A stretch of DNA of 64,000 nucleotides, taken from the NCBI GenBank assembly GCA_933228895.1, contig OW121847.1:85415656-85479655 (forward strand), given 5' to 3'. A program made the translations under genes and the position numbers. Shown one piece after another: positions 35,116-48,300 of this stretch (positions within the stretch are counted from its first letter, which is position 1; every line of letters starts with the position of its first letter). The notes beneath the pieces are model-generated. The model searched no databases. It was not told where the DNA came from and saw only the letters and a program-made list of their open reading frames with translations. The stretch comes from Platycnemis pennipes. Taxonomy: Eukaryota > Arthropoda > Insecta > Odonata > Platycnemididae.

Positions 35116-38100
35116 AGCACACAATATGGCTAAAGGTATTAGTTCTAAGTCTCTCAATTCATATTTCCAATTTTAATAGTGATAATTTTCACACACTACT
35201 CTAGTTGTTAACTACTCTGCGATATTAGTCCGTTTTCCAAATCTGATTCTTAGATGAGAACTTATTTTTCCGAGCATCAAAACAGAATATAAATTAGTTT
35301 TTTGCTGATAAAAGCATACATTTTATGATGCATCTTCATTTTTTGGTATGGCTAGGTCTATAAAAGTATTAGGTCATTTTAACATAATAGTCGCTCTAAG
35401 TATTCATTTTCCAGGGTAAAAGTAGCATTAGCACTCTGAGATTGGCGGATATAAAAACATAGTCATTAAACCAAGGCTCAGTGTGGATGTAATGACTGTG
35501 GTAGAGCAGCAGGTATCATTACAATCAAGACATATGTAGAGTAAGTACACTTTAAACTTTTAACGAATTTATTTAAATTATGTTATACAATGTAGTGGTT
35601 TTTTACAATTTTGATAAAATAAACTACTTCAGATTCTATTTCGTGGAGACATTATGCATGCATTGCAAAACAAGTCCCAACACTGTAAAGAAGTTAGCAC
35701 TAGTTTAATATTGTCTTGTTAAATATGAATATGATGAAATTTTGATTTTACTTGTATTGATTTTTTATCATTATTTACAAAATTTCTTGATTCCCTGAAA
35801 ATGCATAGGGGATTTGGAAAAAAATTCACTAGGATTTCGATGCAGTTTAATGCATTATCATGATTATTTTATTTATAACTGGTACTTTTAAATACTGGCA
35901 TATCAAATCTCCGAGAAATGGCAATGTTTGGATCGACATTACCACTTCTGATCACGTATTTTCATATTTTCTTCGTTTGGTATTTTTTTCTACATTTATG
36001 CTGTTGTTTTCGTTATTTACGTATAATATTCTGTAATGGCGAGATTTAATGTTCCTCGAGCAATTACTGAGTGTGTCTAAAATATATTTTTTTCAAGAAA
36101 GTAAAGTTGGTCCCTTTGCTTGTCATAGCGTGAAATTTAAATAATTTATTTTTTTAAATCACCGCTGTGTTGTCGTTAGAAGCTGTCGTCGTCGTCAGGC
36201 TTTATACTCATTGTTGGAACCACTTTTCTTGTCTGTTTTTTTTATTATGGCAATAATTTAATAGTGTTATGCATACCCGAGCAGTGATTCTTAGGAAATA
36301 GTAAGTACCGCTCCATTTTTCTTGAAATCAGTGAATAGATAAAGGCAAGATCAGATATTATACAATCCAGGTATTATTTGATTTTAAGGAAGCCAGTATT
36401 TTTAATATTCAGAGAGTTAAGCTACTATGAAATTGAAATTGAAATTTTTGGTTATTGAAATTGGTTATTGAAATTTTTGTTCATGAATATGTACCAAATG
36501 TGCTATGATTATTTGTTCGTTCGTATAGTGTGATCCGGCAATAGGAATTCTTAAAAATTTGTTTTGCTCTGTGACTCAAGTCTTTATTTTGAAAATAATT
36601 TTTAAATGTCTAAATTAAGGTCGTATCATTTCCGATTTTTTTAAACATCCTGAAAATTATGGAGTACGATGACAATATATTATTTAATTTATGACATTAA
36701 TTGTTTTTGTAGTGTAAATATGAACATTCACATAAAGGTAGGCTACTTGTTTTGAATAAAAATCGGTTGTGACAGTCTATAACATGCCAGACGACGTAAA
36801 GGAAATGCCAGTCAGCTTCGATTATCTGTCAAAAACTCTAGCCCTCCGGCTAATCCCCGCTATCTGTGTCATTTACATACATAACTTCCAGACCATCATT
36901 CACGCGAAAGTCAAATATCCTTTATTCTATGTCAGCGCCAGCTTGGAAATACTAAATAAAATACGATAACCTGAATTTGACAGTTTCATTCAAGCTTTAT
37001 TTCAAAATTGAGCAAAAAAGTGCAGTGGAGGATGACCTCTTTTCAGTCGGGAGAAAAACTCTAATCAGTCTATCTCACCGTAGTTTTGATGCCCTGGGGT
37101 ATTCCAACTCATGAGTACGAAACAGTTTCCGCTTGCGCGTATCCCGAAACATCTCGAAACGAATGTTCAAGTATCTTAATGAAACTCGTGCAGTGTCCAA
37201 AAAATCTTATCTCATTCAGCAGAGAACTTCGACGGATACCTGGAGGGGAATCGCTGTAAGCTCCTTGCTGTCAGATCTCTTATATGCTGTGAAAGAAAAT
37301 GAGAAAAGGGAACCTTGTAAAATGGAATCGATAAGGTTAGGGGACTTATTTATCCAGATTCATCGCTCAAAAATCCTACGTGACGCTGTATTAGGTATTC
37401 CACCCGTTTCCGATTGAAGCCGGAAGTCCGATTCGCCAGAGACGTGACACGAGAGATGGAGAGTAGGGGTAGAAAGCGAGAGGCAAATATAAATAGATGG
37501 CGTGGAAGAAGAGGGAAAAAATGAGGGTCGAATGAGCTATTCGATGGATATTTGTTTTCCCAGGGATGTTTTTCTTCCCCAACCTCTTCAGGGAGCACAC
37601 ACTTCCTCCCACTCCATCACCTTTTGCTCGCGACTGAGCAGGAAATAAATTCTCGAAGAATCCTAAGTTGTTCGCTTTTTTTATCATTGCGGGAGAATAA
37701 ATACGGTTCGAATGATTAAACCATTATTTTTCTTCCGGGGGAGTATGTTTGGGTGTGGGGGCGAGAGCGAAGGAGTGGGTCACTGAGGAGGGATCAGGCC
37801 TGGTGGAAATGAAAGGAGTGTTGTTAGTAGTGTTTGGGAATTTAATGATTGAAACGTGATTTCGAGGAGTTAGGATTCACTGACGGGTCCACCGTTTCAT
37901 GATTTAGGCCACGGTCGCTGTCCAGCATGCCCCACATTTGCGATCCGTCAGCAATGAACGCTGTCTTTTTTACTCATGTTTCAAATGAAACCTTATCTGA
38001 AATAGCACTGATATTGCTGTTAATGATCTGAATCGTTGGTCTATAAGTATTCCTAACAGTTTGTATGCTCCGATTGCCCATCGTATTTTGTATACTATAA

Positions 38101-39732
38101 AAATGTAGAAACATTGAACGGGTATTTTTTTATGTGGGACGCTGGAATTTTTGGAGCAATAAAAGTTTATTAAGCTGTTTTTTCAATCGTGGAACGGCGT
38201 CTGTAAGTTATTTGAATATTGCGCTTTGATAGATGATTGAGAATGAATCAGTTCCTTCTTCGAATATTTTCCAATGATTGATGTATACTCCAGATTTTTC
38301 ATTTTTAAAGCCGAATTTGTGCTTGAATTTTTATTTTATTTCGCTGGTCATAATGGTTTTTAACCCCTTTTTTCCATGACGTGATCCCTTATAATTATAT
38401 CTTGGAATATTGCCCTTGCCACCAATTTGAAAAACGGAAATTCAATACACTAATGTATCTGACTGCGAAAAATAATTTGGTGTACGCAAGGACTGTTGAT
38501 GAAGTCTTTGCCGCAATATTCTCATTTCTTATAAACTCAGTCTAGAATCGCTATTCTCATGTTAGTAAATTAGAATTAAGGTTACTTAAAATCGCCTGCG
38601 TATATCTATCTTTTCTTTTCTGAAATTATGCCCACCAATTTAGGAGACAAATGAAATAAGATAATTATCTCATTTGATTATTCTTTTATTTGGTTTCAAG
38701 CTCTTCGGAATGCTGAAGACGAATGCAATTTTTCTCATAAACTGTTATATGCATAATTATTTCCGTTTCTAAATTAAAACTTACTATCTAAATCTGTAGT
38801 ATATAAATTCACTCTATTTTAAAAAAATAACTTTTGCACAGAATATGAAAGCCTCAATCCAGGTTTACTATATTGATTACATATTTTTGTCATGTTAACT
38901 ATCTATCAACTATTTTCTGCGACGAAAAAAAAGCCGACATTCGTGCTGCGTTTACTGTTCGTATACTATATCTTTTTATATTTTCCTCGACGCAAAGAGA
39001 ACATCCTTTCTTAAAACAGCTTGAAGAACTCGGTCTAATAACTTTTCTGTGATGGTTAGGTGTTAGTACATTCGTAACCGACGAAAAAAGTCCATAACTG
39101 TACCTGTAATTTGAAAAATTCGTGGAGTTATATCTGAGAGAAGAGAATGTATTCTCATAATAAGCTAATACTCAATGGGGCCCTCCGTTGTTTTGCAGTT
39201 TTACGGGCGTTCAACTTCATGTGACATATTTTCGGAGGCGTGCCAAGTCTCGCGAGTGGGCGATAAGTCCTCGACAAATCGATTTGGCAGACAACGTCCG
39301 CGCTCCTGGATGTTGCTCATACGTCCGCGAAACAGTGGTGGTGTTGGGTGGAAGCCGAATTGTTACACACGTGAGGGAAGCGAACTAGGAGACCAGAGGC
39401 AGGGCGTACAATGGGAAAGGTTTATGTACAATTAATAAAACAGGAATTATTACGGGAAATAATGAGGTTAGATTAGTGAAAAATATTCCAAGAGCTTATC
39501 ATTATTTTAGAATACTGATATATGCTACACATTCTATGGTGAGAATAGTCATTGAGGACGATGTGAAAAAATTAATACGAAGAAGGTAACGCTGTTTATA
39601 AAGAGGACTACCACAAAGACTAGAAATATTTCATATTCGACTTCCCTACTGAATATTTTGAAATAAATACATGCGAAAAATCTTACCTAATGATTGATAA
39701 CTATTGAATACGTTGTGTACAATTAATCTAGA
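35116..39732. other. unassigned AT-rich sequence
   Basis: It contains (GTC)4 at about 36187, a small tandem repeat at 36430-36480 (ggttattgaaatt), and a GC-richer patch at 39178-39420. Open frames at 36769-36969, 37133-37417, 37391-37687 and 39175-39435 show no family resemblance. No gene is supported over 4.6 kb. Confidence 0.35.
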
Positions 39733-40073
39733 CACGAGGTCGGCAAACTACGGCTCCTGAGCCACATATGGCTCTTTGGGTGACTACGTGTGGCTCCGAA
39801 GTGAAATTCAAAATGAAAATAAAACAATCGTATATTCATTCATTAAATCATGTATTGCCATTAATAAATGTACCTATCATAGTATCGTTTGCTAATCCCA
39901 ACTTGCTATAGCACTTTGCATTAAAAACCACTAGTTGATAAAGGTATAATAAGTTATATTCAAATTTTCCTTATTACAAAAATGTATTTATGGCTCTTGA
40001 ATCATTAATTTTTAAACTTTTCGGAGAGATAGGTTTTGGCTCTTCGGTCTCAAATGTTTGCCGATCCCTCAAG
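39733..40073. mobile_element. hAT-like non-autonomous element (MITE)
   Basis: The left end (cacgaggtcggcaaactacggctc) and the complement of the right end (cttgagggatcggcaaacatttgag) share the core tcggcaaac. Second-level matches include ggctctt/aagagcc. The sequence (C)AGG-GGTCGGCAAAC is a well-known hAT terminal motif. The interior is AT-rich and non-coding. The flanks give only a weak 8-bp duplication (5 of 8), so the insertion is probably old. Confidence 0.65.
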
Positions 40074-41477
40074 TAGATACCACCATTTTAAGATAAAAAT
40101 TCTGCTTCACTGGTCTCATTTGCTCTTTTATCTCTCTCATCTTAGTTGAATTGGATTACCATTTATTGTAGTTCTATTTCTCGAATAGTATGAAATTAAT
40201 ACGAACTGTTGCATATTATTCTAGAAGTCTCGGTGGAAAAAGTAACAGACGATATTTATTGCACATTTTTTTTCTAGATTGCCTCAATATATCTAATTCA
40301 TGGTAAATTCTTGGTGGTAATGCATTTTATATTAGTGCATATTATTTTTTTAAGAGAGGCCAACGAAAGCATAGGCGTAAGTTTTGCATACCCTTTCTAA
40401 TGATAATCGTCCCTAAAACACCCCATATCGTGCAGAGGTTGGTTTTAGGCTTTTATAATTTGAAAAATGTCCTCGAGAGATATTATGTGGAAAGTAGCCC
40501 AAAATAACTCACATGGCCGTGGCTAATTTTGGGACTTAATACTTTTTTGTCTGGTGATATTTTAAACGTGTTATTTTGGTAGGCGACACAATATATCACC
40601 CGCTCATCTCTGAACCGTTTCAAACCTTATATTTCCTCAATCAGAGGTCTTGCCCTCTTAAGAGAGCCCCTTGCCATGGTTTGGGGTGGTACCCTTCCTC
40701 AATAACCTGGATAGGAATTTTTGCATTGGAGGGGGAGGGATCTTAAAGGGTGCCCCGTGGCAATTAATTGGCTCCAAGGAGTGAGGCCTCCCGAAAAAAA
40801 GCCTTCTTTTCGATTGCTGCTCGGAGTGACTCCCTTGAAGATGGGCCGCGTAGGTTTCCGTGACTACGGCTCTTGAGAGAGTGACAACTCAAATCTAAAC
40901 GCAGTTCGAAGCGAAAGTGTCATTAACACCGTCGATATTTCCTAGTCTATGACATTTCCAAAAGGTTCTCAGTTATTGCCTTTGATTCGTCGTAGGAAAT
41001 AATTTGATCTTACAACATTAATGACATAGATGATTATTGTCATCAAAATTAATGTGTCTGTTAACGATCGATGATATTTTTGAATTATTAGTGAATGTTA
41101 TTTGATTACGCGATGAGCTCGAAAAATGCACTTGCATAGTAATAGCAAAAATACTTATGCTGCAACTGATACATGTAGATTTCAATAACAATAGAAAAGA
41201 CGAATTGAACGCCATTACGGAATTTAAGTGTTAAGTTTCAAGCTCAAGTAGGTAAATGAGCGGAAAAATTATTGCTAAATATTTAGAATTTCTTTCAAAT
41301 TACACACAATCCTCGCACTCGCGTTCTCGTCTGGTTATTTCTTAGAATGAAGACTCATCGGAAATTCATACCGTAGTATATGCTATTTTAACATCAAAAC
41401 AAACTCACTTAATAAATAAAAGTATTAAGGAGATTATTAGGAATACGTTGAACGTCTCAAAAATACTTGTAGATGCA
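40074..41477. other. unassigned sequence
   Basis: AT-rich with a GC-richer stretch at 40610-40880. I see no gene, repeat or RNA. Confidence 0.35.
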
Positions 41478-41640
41478 TTGGTCAGAACTATTGGTGTGTT
41501 TTCATATTCGAAGGCCCCGGTTCGAGTCCCGGCAGTCATTACTTGAGAACTGCGTGTCGCAAAGAGCAGGGAAAAATAATCACCCTGTACTCAAAGGTCA
41601 CGTTTTCTAGTAGATACTTCATCGTTTGTCCTCCTTTCGA
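41478..41640 (+). mobile_element. tRNA-derived SINE (probable)
   Basis: A tRNA-like head with the canonical B box ggttcgagtcc (41519-41529) is followed by cggcagtcatt. The A-box side (ggtcagaactattgg) is diverged. The head resembles those at 57170 and 61345. The 3' limit of the body is uncertain. Confidence 0.55.
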
Positions 41641-43660
41641 CCAACTTTAATTTCCATCCTTCTCCACACCCACCTCTCAAAATCCCTGAGTGTATTTTCA
41701 TCTTCTTTCCATAAAACCTATTTTTAAGCACCATATAGTGCTATGCTCCATATCAAATTTTCACTAGTATTTTCTTTACTTCCCTACTTAACGCCCCTGT
41801 TATTAGTTCTCGTCAACGAGTAAAAGCTTATCTTGCCAATACGATGTTCCTTCTGACATCAATGCTGCTATACCCTTTTTTCCCAAAACACTATTAGATA
41901 GCAGACGGTAGAAATGTGAAGAAATGGAAAGCCTGCGTAAAGTCAAACCTTGCTTCAAATAGCACGCAGAACAGCAAATTTGGAGATCCGTGGTTCAAGT
42001 CCCAAGTTTTCTTCTGTTGTGATCAGGCTTGCTTCTCTTTTCACCACCTGCTTACTCTTCGGGGTTTTAGGTGTCACAAAACGTGTCGGGAAGGTTTCTG
42101 TGGGTGAAAAAATATGCCGACTGACTTCCGAACGTATCGGAATTATTTCCGAGAGTATAGGGTATCGGTAAAGTGCTCAACAGACACTCTTCTCCCTTCT
42201 CTGATTATGCAACTCTCTTTTGGAGAGAGGAATGTAAGGAGGCTGGGAAAACCTTGAGACTTCTCCTTTGCAAGACGCTCGGCCTACGCAGGCCACAACT
42301 GTTGATTATCAGAATAAATGACTTTTGAATATTGTTCCAGGAGTTCTTACTCAAGTGTTAAAAAAACACAGAAATTCATATTAGCAGCTGATCTAATTTC
42401 ATTTAGACGTAATACATGAGCAGCTGCAGCAGTGATCAATTGAAAAAAAACAACGGAATTTTAATTCTATGACTTTGTGTTTACACCTTCCTCACTTGGC
42501 GAGATGAAATTCGGATGAATCGGAGAGAATTGGTGACTTAGTGATCAATAATGTAGGCCTTTTGAAGTAATAAGGCTACAGGATATAAAATGCCAACTGA
42601 ACTATTGAACTTGAACCAATTGAACTATTTTAAGGCCTTATAATATCAGTGGAATCGCTACTACAATTCAACACGTTAATCATTAACCCCGGAAAATCGG
42701 CCACTTGTCACAGAACTCCACGGTGACAAAGACATAAATTTAGGTATTTTCAGTGGAGGTAAAGAAAGTGAGTGTAATAATCGACGATGTCACTACTAGA
42801 AATATGGTGAGCGGCATTTGGAACTTATCTCGTGCCTCTTCTTCCAATCTGTGGCCACAGGGAATTATGAGGTTCGGGACACTCGTATTCTGGCAGGAAT
42901 CGCGGAGAAGGCGGTTTCCCCGAGCTGCTCCCTTGAGAAAGGGCGAAAAGGGCAATAATCCTTCGAGGGGAGGGTACCCCTAATAAAAGGCAGGAGCTAG
43001 AGCTCTGGGCATTTAAACTCTCCGCGCCATGGGACATTGTTGTCAAATCTTCAACTCGGGACTTCGAAAAAATCGGCCTTCGAAGTGGTAACCTTTATTG
43101 TGGACGGGTGGTATGTACATATCTAGGGTAGAGACTCTCCATCGTTACTGGCTAGAATTCATTGACTTTATCGGTTCTTAGACTTGTTTTTGTAGAGTAA
43201 TGGGATATTATGATTTCACTATGTAATAAAAGACTTGGAAAATTATTATTTGATCTATCTTTAAATACATTGTGGATTGCATCCCAGCTTCCGAGGCAAT
43301 GGCGTTTTCTTTCCCTATTTATGAAAATTTATAAACTTTTAGCGTGGTATTGACATTACATGGAGTAAACACAATTATCCTCTTCGCATTTCATCCTTTT
43401 CTTTACCACTCTGACCTAACCTAACTGAGCAAAAGTTGCAGCTTTGAAATCAAGCAAAAGAAATGCAAAAACCAAATGTTTCAGCTGGTTACAAAATTCG
43501 TGTAACGCCGTAAAACGCTGTATCACCTTTTTATGTCAGTTGCTATTAAATTATTTTTAGTATAAGTTTTCTCGGTCATGGTAAGAGTTTTCACTTTTGA
43601 TCGCATTTTTTTCAAATGAACGTTTCACTTTAATAGGAGGATTTTCTCATTTCCTAAATG
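41641..43660. other. unassigned sequence with one weak tRNA-like fragment
   Basis: ggttcaagtcc at 41992-42002 matches a B box, but the A-box side is unconvincing. Overlapping open frames at 42740-43046 have no domain resemblance. Otherwise nothing was recognised. Confidence 0.35.
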
Positions 43661-43750
43661 CCGCATGTAAAATCGTGCATTCATAAATGCAACGCGCGTA
43701 AAGGTTAATAAACGCCCTTGCCCGCATGTAAAATCGTGCATTCATAAATG
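43661..43750. repeat. 29-bp exact direct repeat, 61-bp period
   Basis: A 29-base segment starting ccgcatgtaaaatcgtgc at 43661-43689 recurs exactly at 43722-43750, with a GC-containing spacer between. This is the start of a short satellite or a local duplication. Confidence 0.85.
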
Positions 43751-46700
43751 AAACAATTTGGCAATATGAAATGCTATTTTATACTTTTTAATTATATTTT
43801 AAGAACTTATATGAGTTTAAGTATACAAACGCTCTTCCGACCATTGAACAACCTGATATAATTCCTGAAATCATAAAACTACTTCATTATTACACTATTT
43901 TATATTATTGATAATATATCCGGATGGGGACGGAGACATTAAGTAGATCACTGATAATAGACTCGAGCAAGGGAGTGAGGTCATGCCATTTTTGGCCTTA
44001 ACATTGATCTAGATTTCATAAAAATAGGAATATAAAAGTAAACTTTTATGTTTTCTCGCGTGTAATATTTTAGATAATTATATTAGCGTAGCGTAGGTTT
44101 ATTTTGATAATAATATTAGCGTAACCAGTCTAGTAGAAGAACTAAAATGGGAATCATAATCAGACGTTAGGTTAAAATAAAGACTATCTCTAAAGTAAAT
44201 CTCACATTATTTCTACTGATGACGATAAAAACCTTTTACTAACTCCAACTGTCTGTGGTAAATTGTGTGATGAGCATAAAATTATGGAAATTGATTGCCG
44301 AAACGACAGATTTAGGATGTCTTCCTTAGCATGATAGCATAGGTGGTTGCATGTTGTTGCAAGGGCTTTAAGGTTACTCTACTAACAGCATGTTTGCTCA
44401 TGCTTGCTTCAGGTCTTTTAAATCTTTGTTTCAGCTATATTATAGCATTAAATCTTTTTAAGCATAATATGCAACGCGTGTTTGGTGTAATTCACCCTCT
44501 ACCACACACCTTTATGGTGGCTTTCCGAGTGTAATATAGATGTAGAGATGTATTAATCTTGACGAACCTCGTGTCTTTTTCAAATGAATCAAAGGGGGAC
44601 ATTTAATTTAAAAATGTCAAGAAAAAAGATTGTCGGCATATGGATATGATTTTCGAGGGGTAAAAATGACAATGTAGCACAAATTAGAGGTCATTATTAA
44701 AATTAGGCTGGAGAAGGAGGATCATATTTCAATGAAATTTCGATCATCCTTATGTCATTGAGACTAGGCCGGTCGCACCCTTCCGCGCGAGTATATCCAC
44801 GAATAATGGACTGTAAAAACAGCATCCGTCCTCTCCAATTGGACATAGGCGCTCCAAGGGATGAATGAATTTTCACCGCACGTCACTCGCCCAATTATTC
44901 CCACGGCTTTCGTTGCCGAAATGAAATTTTTACTCAGAAATACCTCTGCGCAGGGTGTCATTTACTAGGCCCTCAAAGCAGTCCTCGATACCCCAACAGG
45001 CGCGCTATACTGTGGATTTTCACCACTGTCTACTTTTTTTAATACTCGTCATTTATGAAAGCCCGAATAATGTGAAGTTGAATTCTATTCTTCTCTAAAA
45101 ATTGTTACAACAATTATTCCATTGTTATCCATTATCCTTCAGGTTTCAATAAGTCACCCTTCATATGCATGTAGTGCTTGGTAATAATTGGTTTTGGTGG
45201 TTTTCGTGCAAATATTTATCTCATATTAAAGTCTTCAGCCAAAATATCGCTCTATTCATTTCAAACAGGAATGTTTGATTACTTTCTTTTCTTTTCCTCG
45301 TGCTATTTCATGCTTTCTTTCTTTGATAAGTAGCCGATTATGTTTCTGATTTCACAAGGGGCATCCTATCATTTTGTGACCCATCTACTGTCAGTGAATT
45401 TCGGGTTTCCAAATGAGTCATTCCCGTATTTTCCGTATGTAATCTCTTAGGGAAACTGAATGACAGGAGAACCGCTGGTTTGATGAACCTTGCTGCGTCT
45501 CATAATCCACCTACATGGTGCGGCTCACTACGGGAAACAGAGCCTCATTTAATTGAAAAGTGAACCCCTTGGTTTTGAACCCTCCTACCTCATTTAGAGG
45601 TCCCTGTTCTTTAATCTCCTACGGTGTTCCAGATCCAAAACAGGACGGAGATAATAGTGAGGGAACGCAAGCGTAATTTCCGGGTACTTGAACTCGATCA
45701 CGGGCGAGTCGAAAGCAATTTCTTCTTCAGAGCTGCAGGCATCCAAAAACCCCAGGTTCCCTCTCCTTTGGCTGCGAAAATTAAATTTTGTTCCTTAACA
45801 GCTGGTGATTAAAAGTCCCACTTCTCGGTCCTGGAAGGCTTTGCGGTGACGAGAAAATGAGGATCAATATTTTTTCTTGCCTTTTCCAATCTGTGGGAGT
45901 ATATAAATAATTATTCTGATATGACACAAATTATAATTTGTATCTGAAAGTATTGCTAGTGTGGTTTATATTATTCTACATGTTGAGGTAGGTTTTGATG
46001 GGAATATAATTTTCCTCACAACTTCTATTTTATATATGATGCCCTTCATTAGTTCCGTATAATTTCTACCTCCAATTATCCTTTCCATAATATTTGTCCT
46101 CCTCCCTCTGGCCGGCTTACCCAACATTCTTCCCCCTAATACGTCCTTGAAAACACATTTAAAACTCTTATCACCCGTTCTCTCTTCTTTCTGCCAACTC
46201 CCTCAATTCTTGCTTTCTACTTCTTTTTCTCTTCTACCATCTCCAGCATTTCCTCATTCGCTTTCTCTCCATCCACCTCCTTCATCTTCCATGCCCAAAT
46301 CTCAAACAAATAAATCTTATTCATCATCATTCATTTATTTTTATTTAGTAGTTTATTTCGACGCCATGAAGTGCCACGATCTATATTAAGGTTGTCTCCT
46401 CTCTTTGCTTTGTTTCCCTTCTCAAAAACCTCGCCACTACTTCTCTTCTATGAGTTAACGCATTTTTCACCACCGGGATTTCCCTTCGAAGTTTCCAGTT
46501 GCTAGGCCCCATTTCTCCAGCAAGCTAAGTTGCCCCTCCTGCTCTAGTTTTTCGCCTACAACTTTTAAATTTATTCTGAATCATATTGTATATGAATATT
46601 CCATTGCATTATTTTTATTATAGTTTATCTTTAGTCATAATTCAATAAACAAAGTAATAATTTCTTTTCTCCGATTCCCGATTAACATCAATTAATTCCG

Positions 46701-48217
46701 TTGGTTTACACTCATTTAACCTTCTTTCGCGTTAAATAAATCTCTGCTTAGGCTTCATTCATATTTTATTCATAAGAGCGGCACACGTTTCTTTGACGTA
46801 CCTTTGTGGCGTGGCTTAGATCATGTTCAATGTGATAATATAATTAAAATTATGGAGGCTTTTCGCGTATAATTATCGCGTAAATTGCGATCACTTTTTT
46901 CATAACTCAGCATTATTATTCATCAATAACGTATGAAAATATGATACGTTGAGTGTTAATTCATAAGTCCCAGGTAACATTTAGCTTTATAATTATTAAT
47001 TCATTATGTTTTTATGAATCCGACTGAATTCATTTTATACTTATAATTTGTACTGAGAAAATTGTTTCAACCCTCAGTTACCCAATTTTCCCTCCTCCAT
47101 CCCATACGTGTGAGACTCCAAACATTTTCCTTATTATTCCTCTCCTATCATCAAACAGTCGTAATATCTACACAATGCCCCTTTTTCACGTTCTTTGATT
47201 ACCCTCTGCCCTTGTCTAATTAACCATTTATCGTTTTCCTTGCGCTAATAATGAAGAGACAATTAAATGGACGCCTTTATAGCTGGGACGTTTCGCCCGG
47301 ATTTAAGAGACTTCTTCTCACGGTAGCGTCTTTCTTTTGCTTTTTCCTTTAGATACACAGGTGATCAGTGTAACAATGAGGCCAAAGAGAGTGTCTAAAG
47401 GCCAACGTGGTTCAACCGTGTGAAGGAACGATTATTAAAATCCTAACGCAGGAAAGCTTGAAGACCATTCGATGTTCTAGCAAAATGGGAAACTATTTTT
47501 AAAAATTTTTAATTCAAATTAATTCATGAAAAAATAAATTTATTTATGCTTTATTTATTTTTTTAAATAAGACTGATTTCATCCAATTATACCTACCATA
47601 AACATTTTTATTAGTTTTATTTGGCATTATTTATTAATAGTGTTATAACTTTTGTGATAAGATTTGGTTCAAGGGTAGTTCGTGGGGAACCCCTGTGCAG
47701 TGTACTTTTCCCTCTGGAACGGCTGTAGTGTGCTACATATTTGAGATACCTCTTTAAATGCTTAAATAGTATTGAACTTACCCCACGCTTCGTCGCCATC
47801 CACTGAGTCATACCAGATGAGGTTGTGACAATGTTTATTTGCGTGCCAAAATCGGTGATAAGTGAAAGGTGCGCATAAATGTGACAAGATGGCCATATGG
47901 AGCATTTTTGAAGAATGCAACAAAGTCTGCCATCTCTCCTTGAAAGAATGTCACCGACAGAAGGTTACCCGAACCAAAAATAAGCCCCCGCCAAATCAAT
48001 TTAAATTTAAAAACGTGTTTTTATAAAGTTACCCCGTGCGTTCCAAGTAACCCTGGTGTACAGTACTCCTGATAATTATACACTGTTTTATTCAGATATC
48101 TTTATTCTGCATTAAATAAAATATTCAACACCCATCAAAATTATTTTTTGCATATTCTTATACTTTTTATTCTCAATCTGAATATTTTATGGGAAATGTG
48201 TGCTTTACAAGTATATA
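43751..48217. other. unassigned AT-rich sequence
   Basis: A C+T-rich stretch lies at 46080-46600. Open frames at 44343-44534, 44764-44961, 45624-45812 and 46147-46389 match nothing known. At 47670-48065 two similar gtacac...ggggtt segments may mark a decayed repeat. No gene is supported. Confidence 0.35.
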
Positions 48218-48300
48218 GGCCACCGCAGTAGGTAATCACGTCGGTAAAGAGCTCGACTGACAACCCAAGGGTCTTACGTACGGATCCCGCCTCGACCATG
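48218..48300 (+). mobile_element. tRNA-like SINE head (weak)
   Basis: ccgcagtaggtaatcacgtcggtaaagagctcgactg followed by tacggatcccgcc resembles an A-box/B-box pair with a mutated B box. The call is tentative. Confidence 0.3.

Noticed and set aside
41478..41550. Possible tRNA gene (good B box)
   Set aside because: The acceptor and D arms do not close and there is a SINE-like body after it. The same holds for 22012, 33245, 57165 and 58355.
43418..43430. cctaacctaac, like the insect telomere repeat (TTAGG)n
   Set aside because: Only about two units in ordinary sequence, expected by chance.
47670..48065. Two similar gtacac...ggggtt segments suggesting a pogo-like MITE
   Set aside because: They are in direct rather than inverted orientation and too diverged to define ends.
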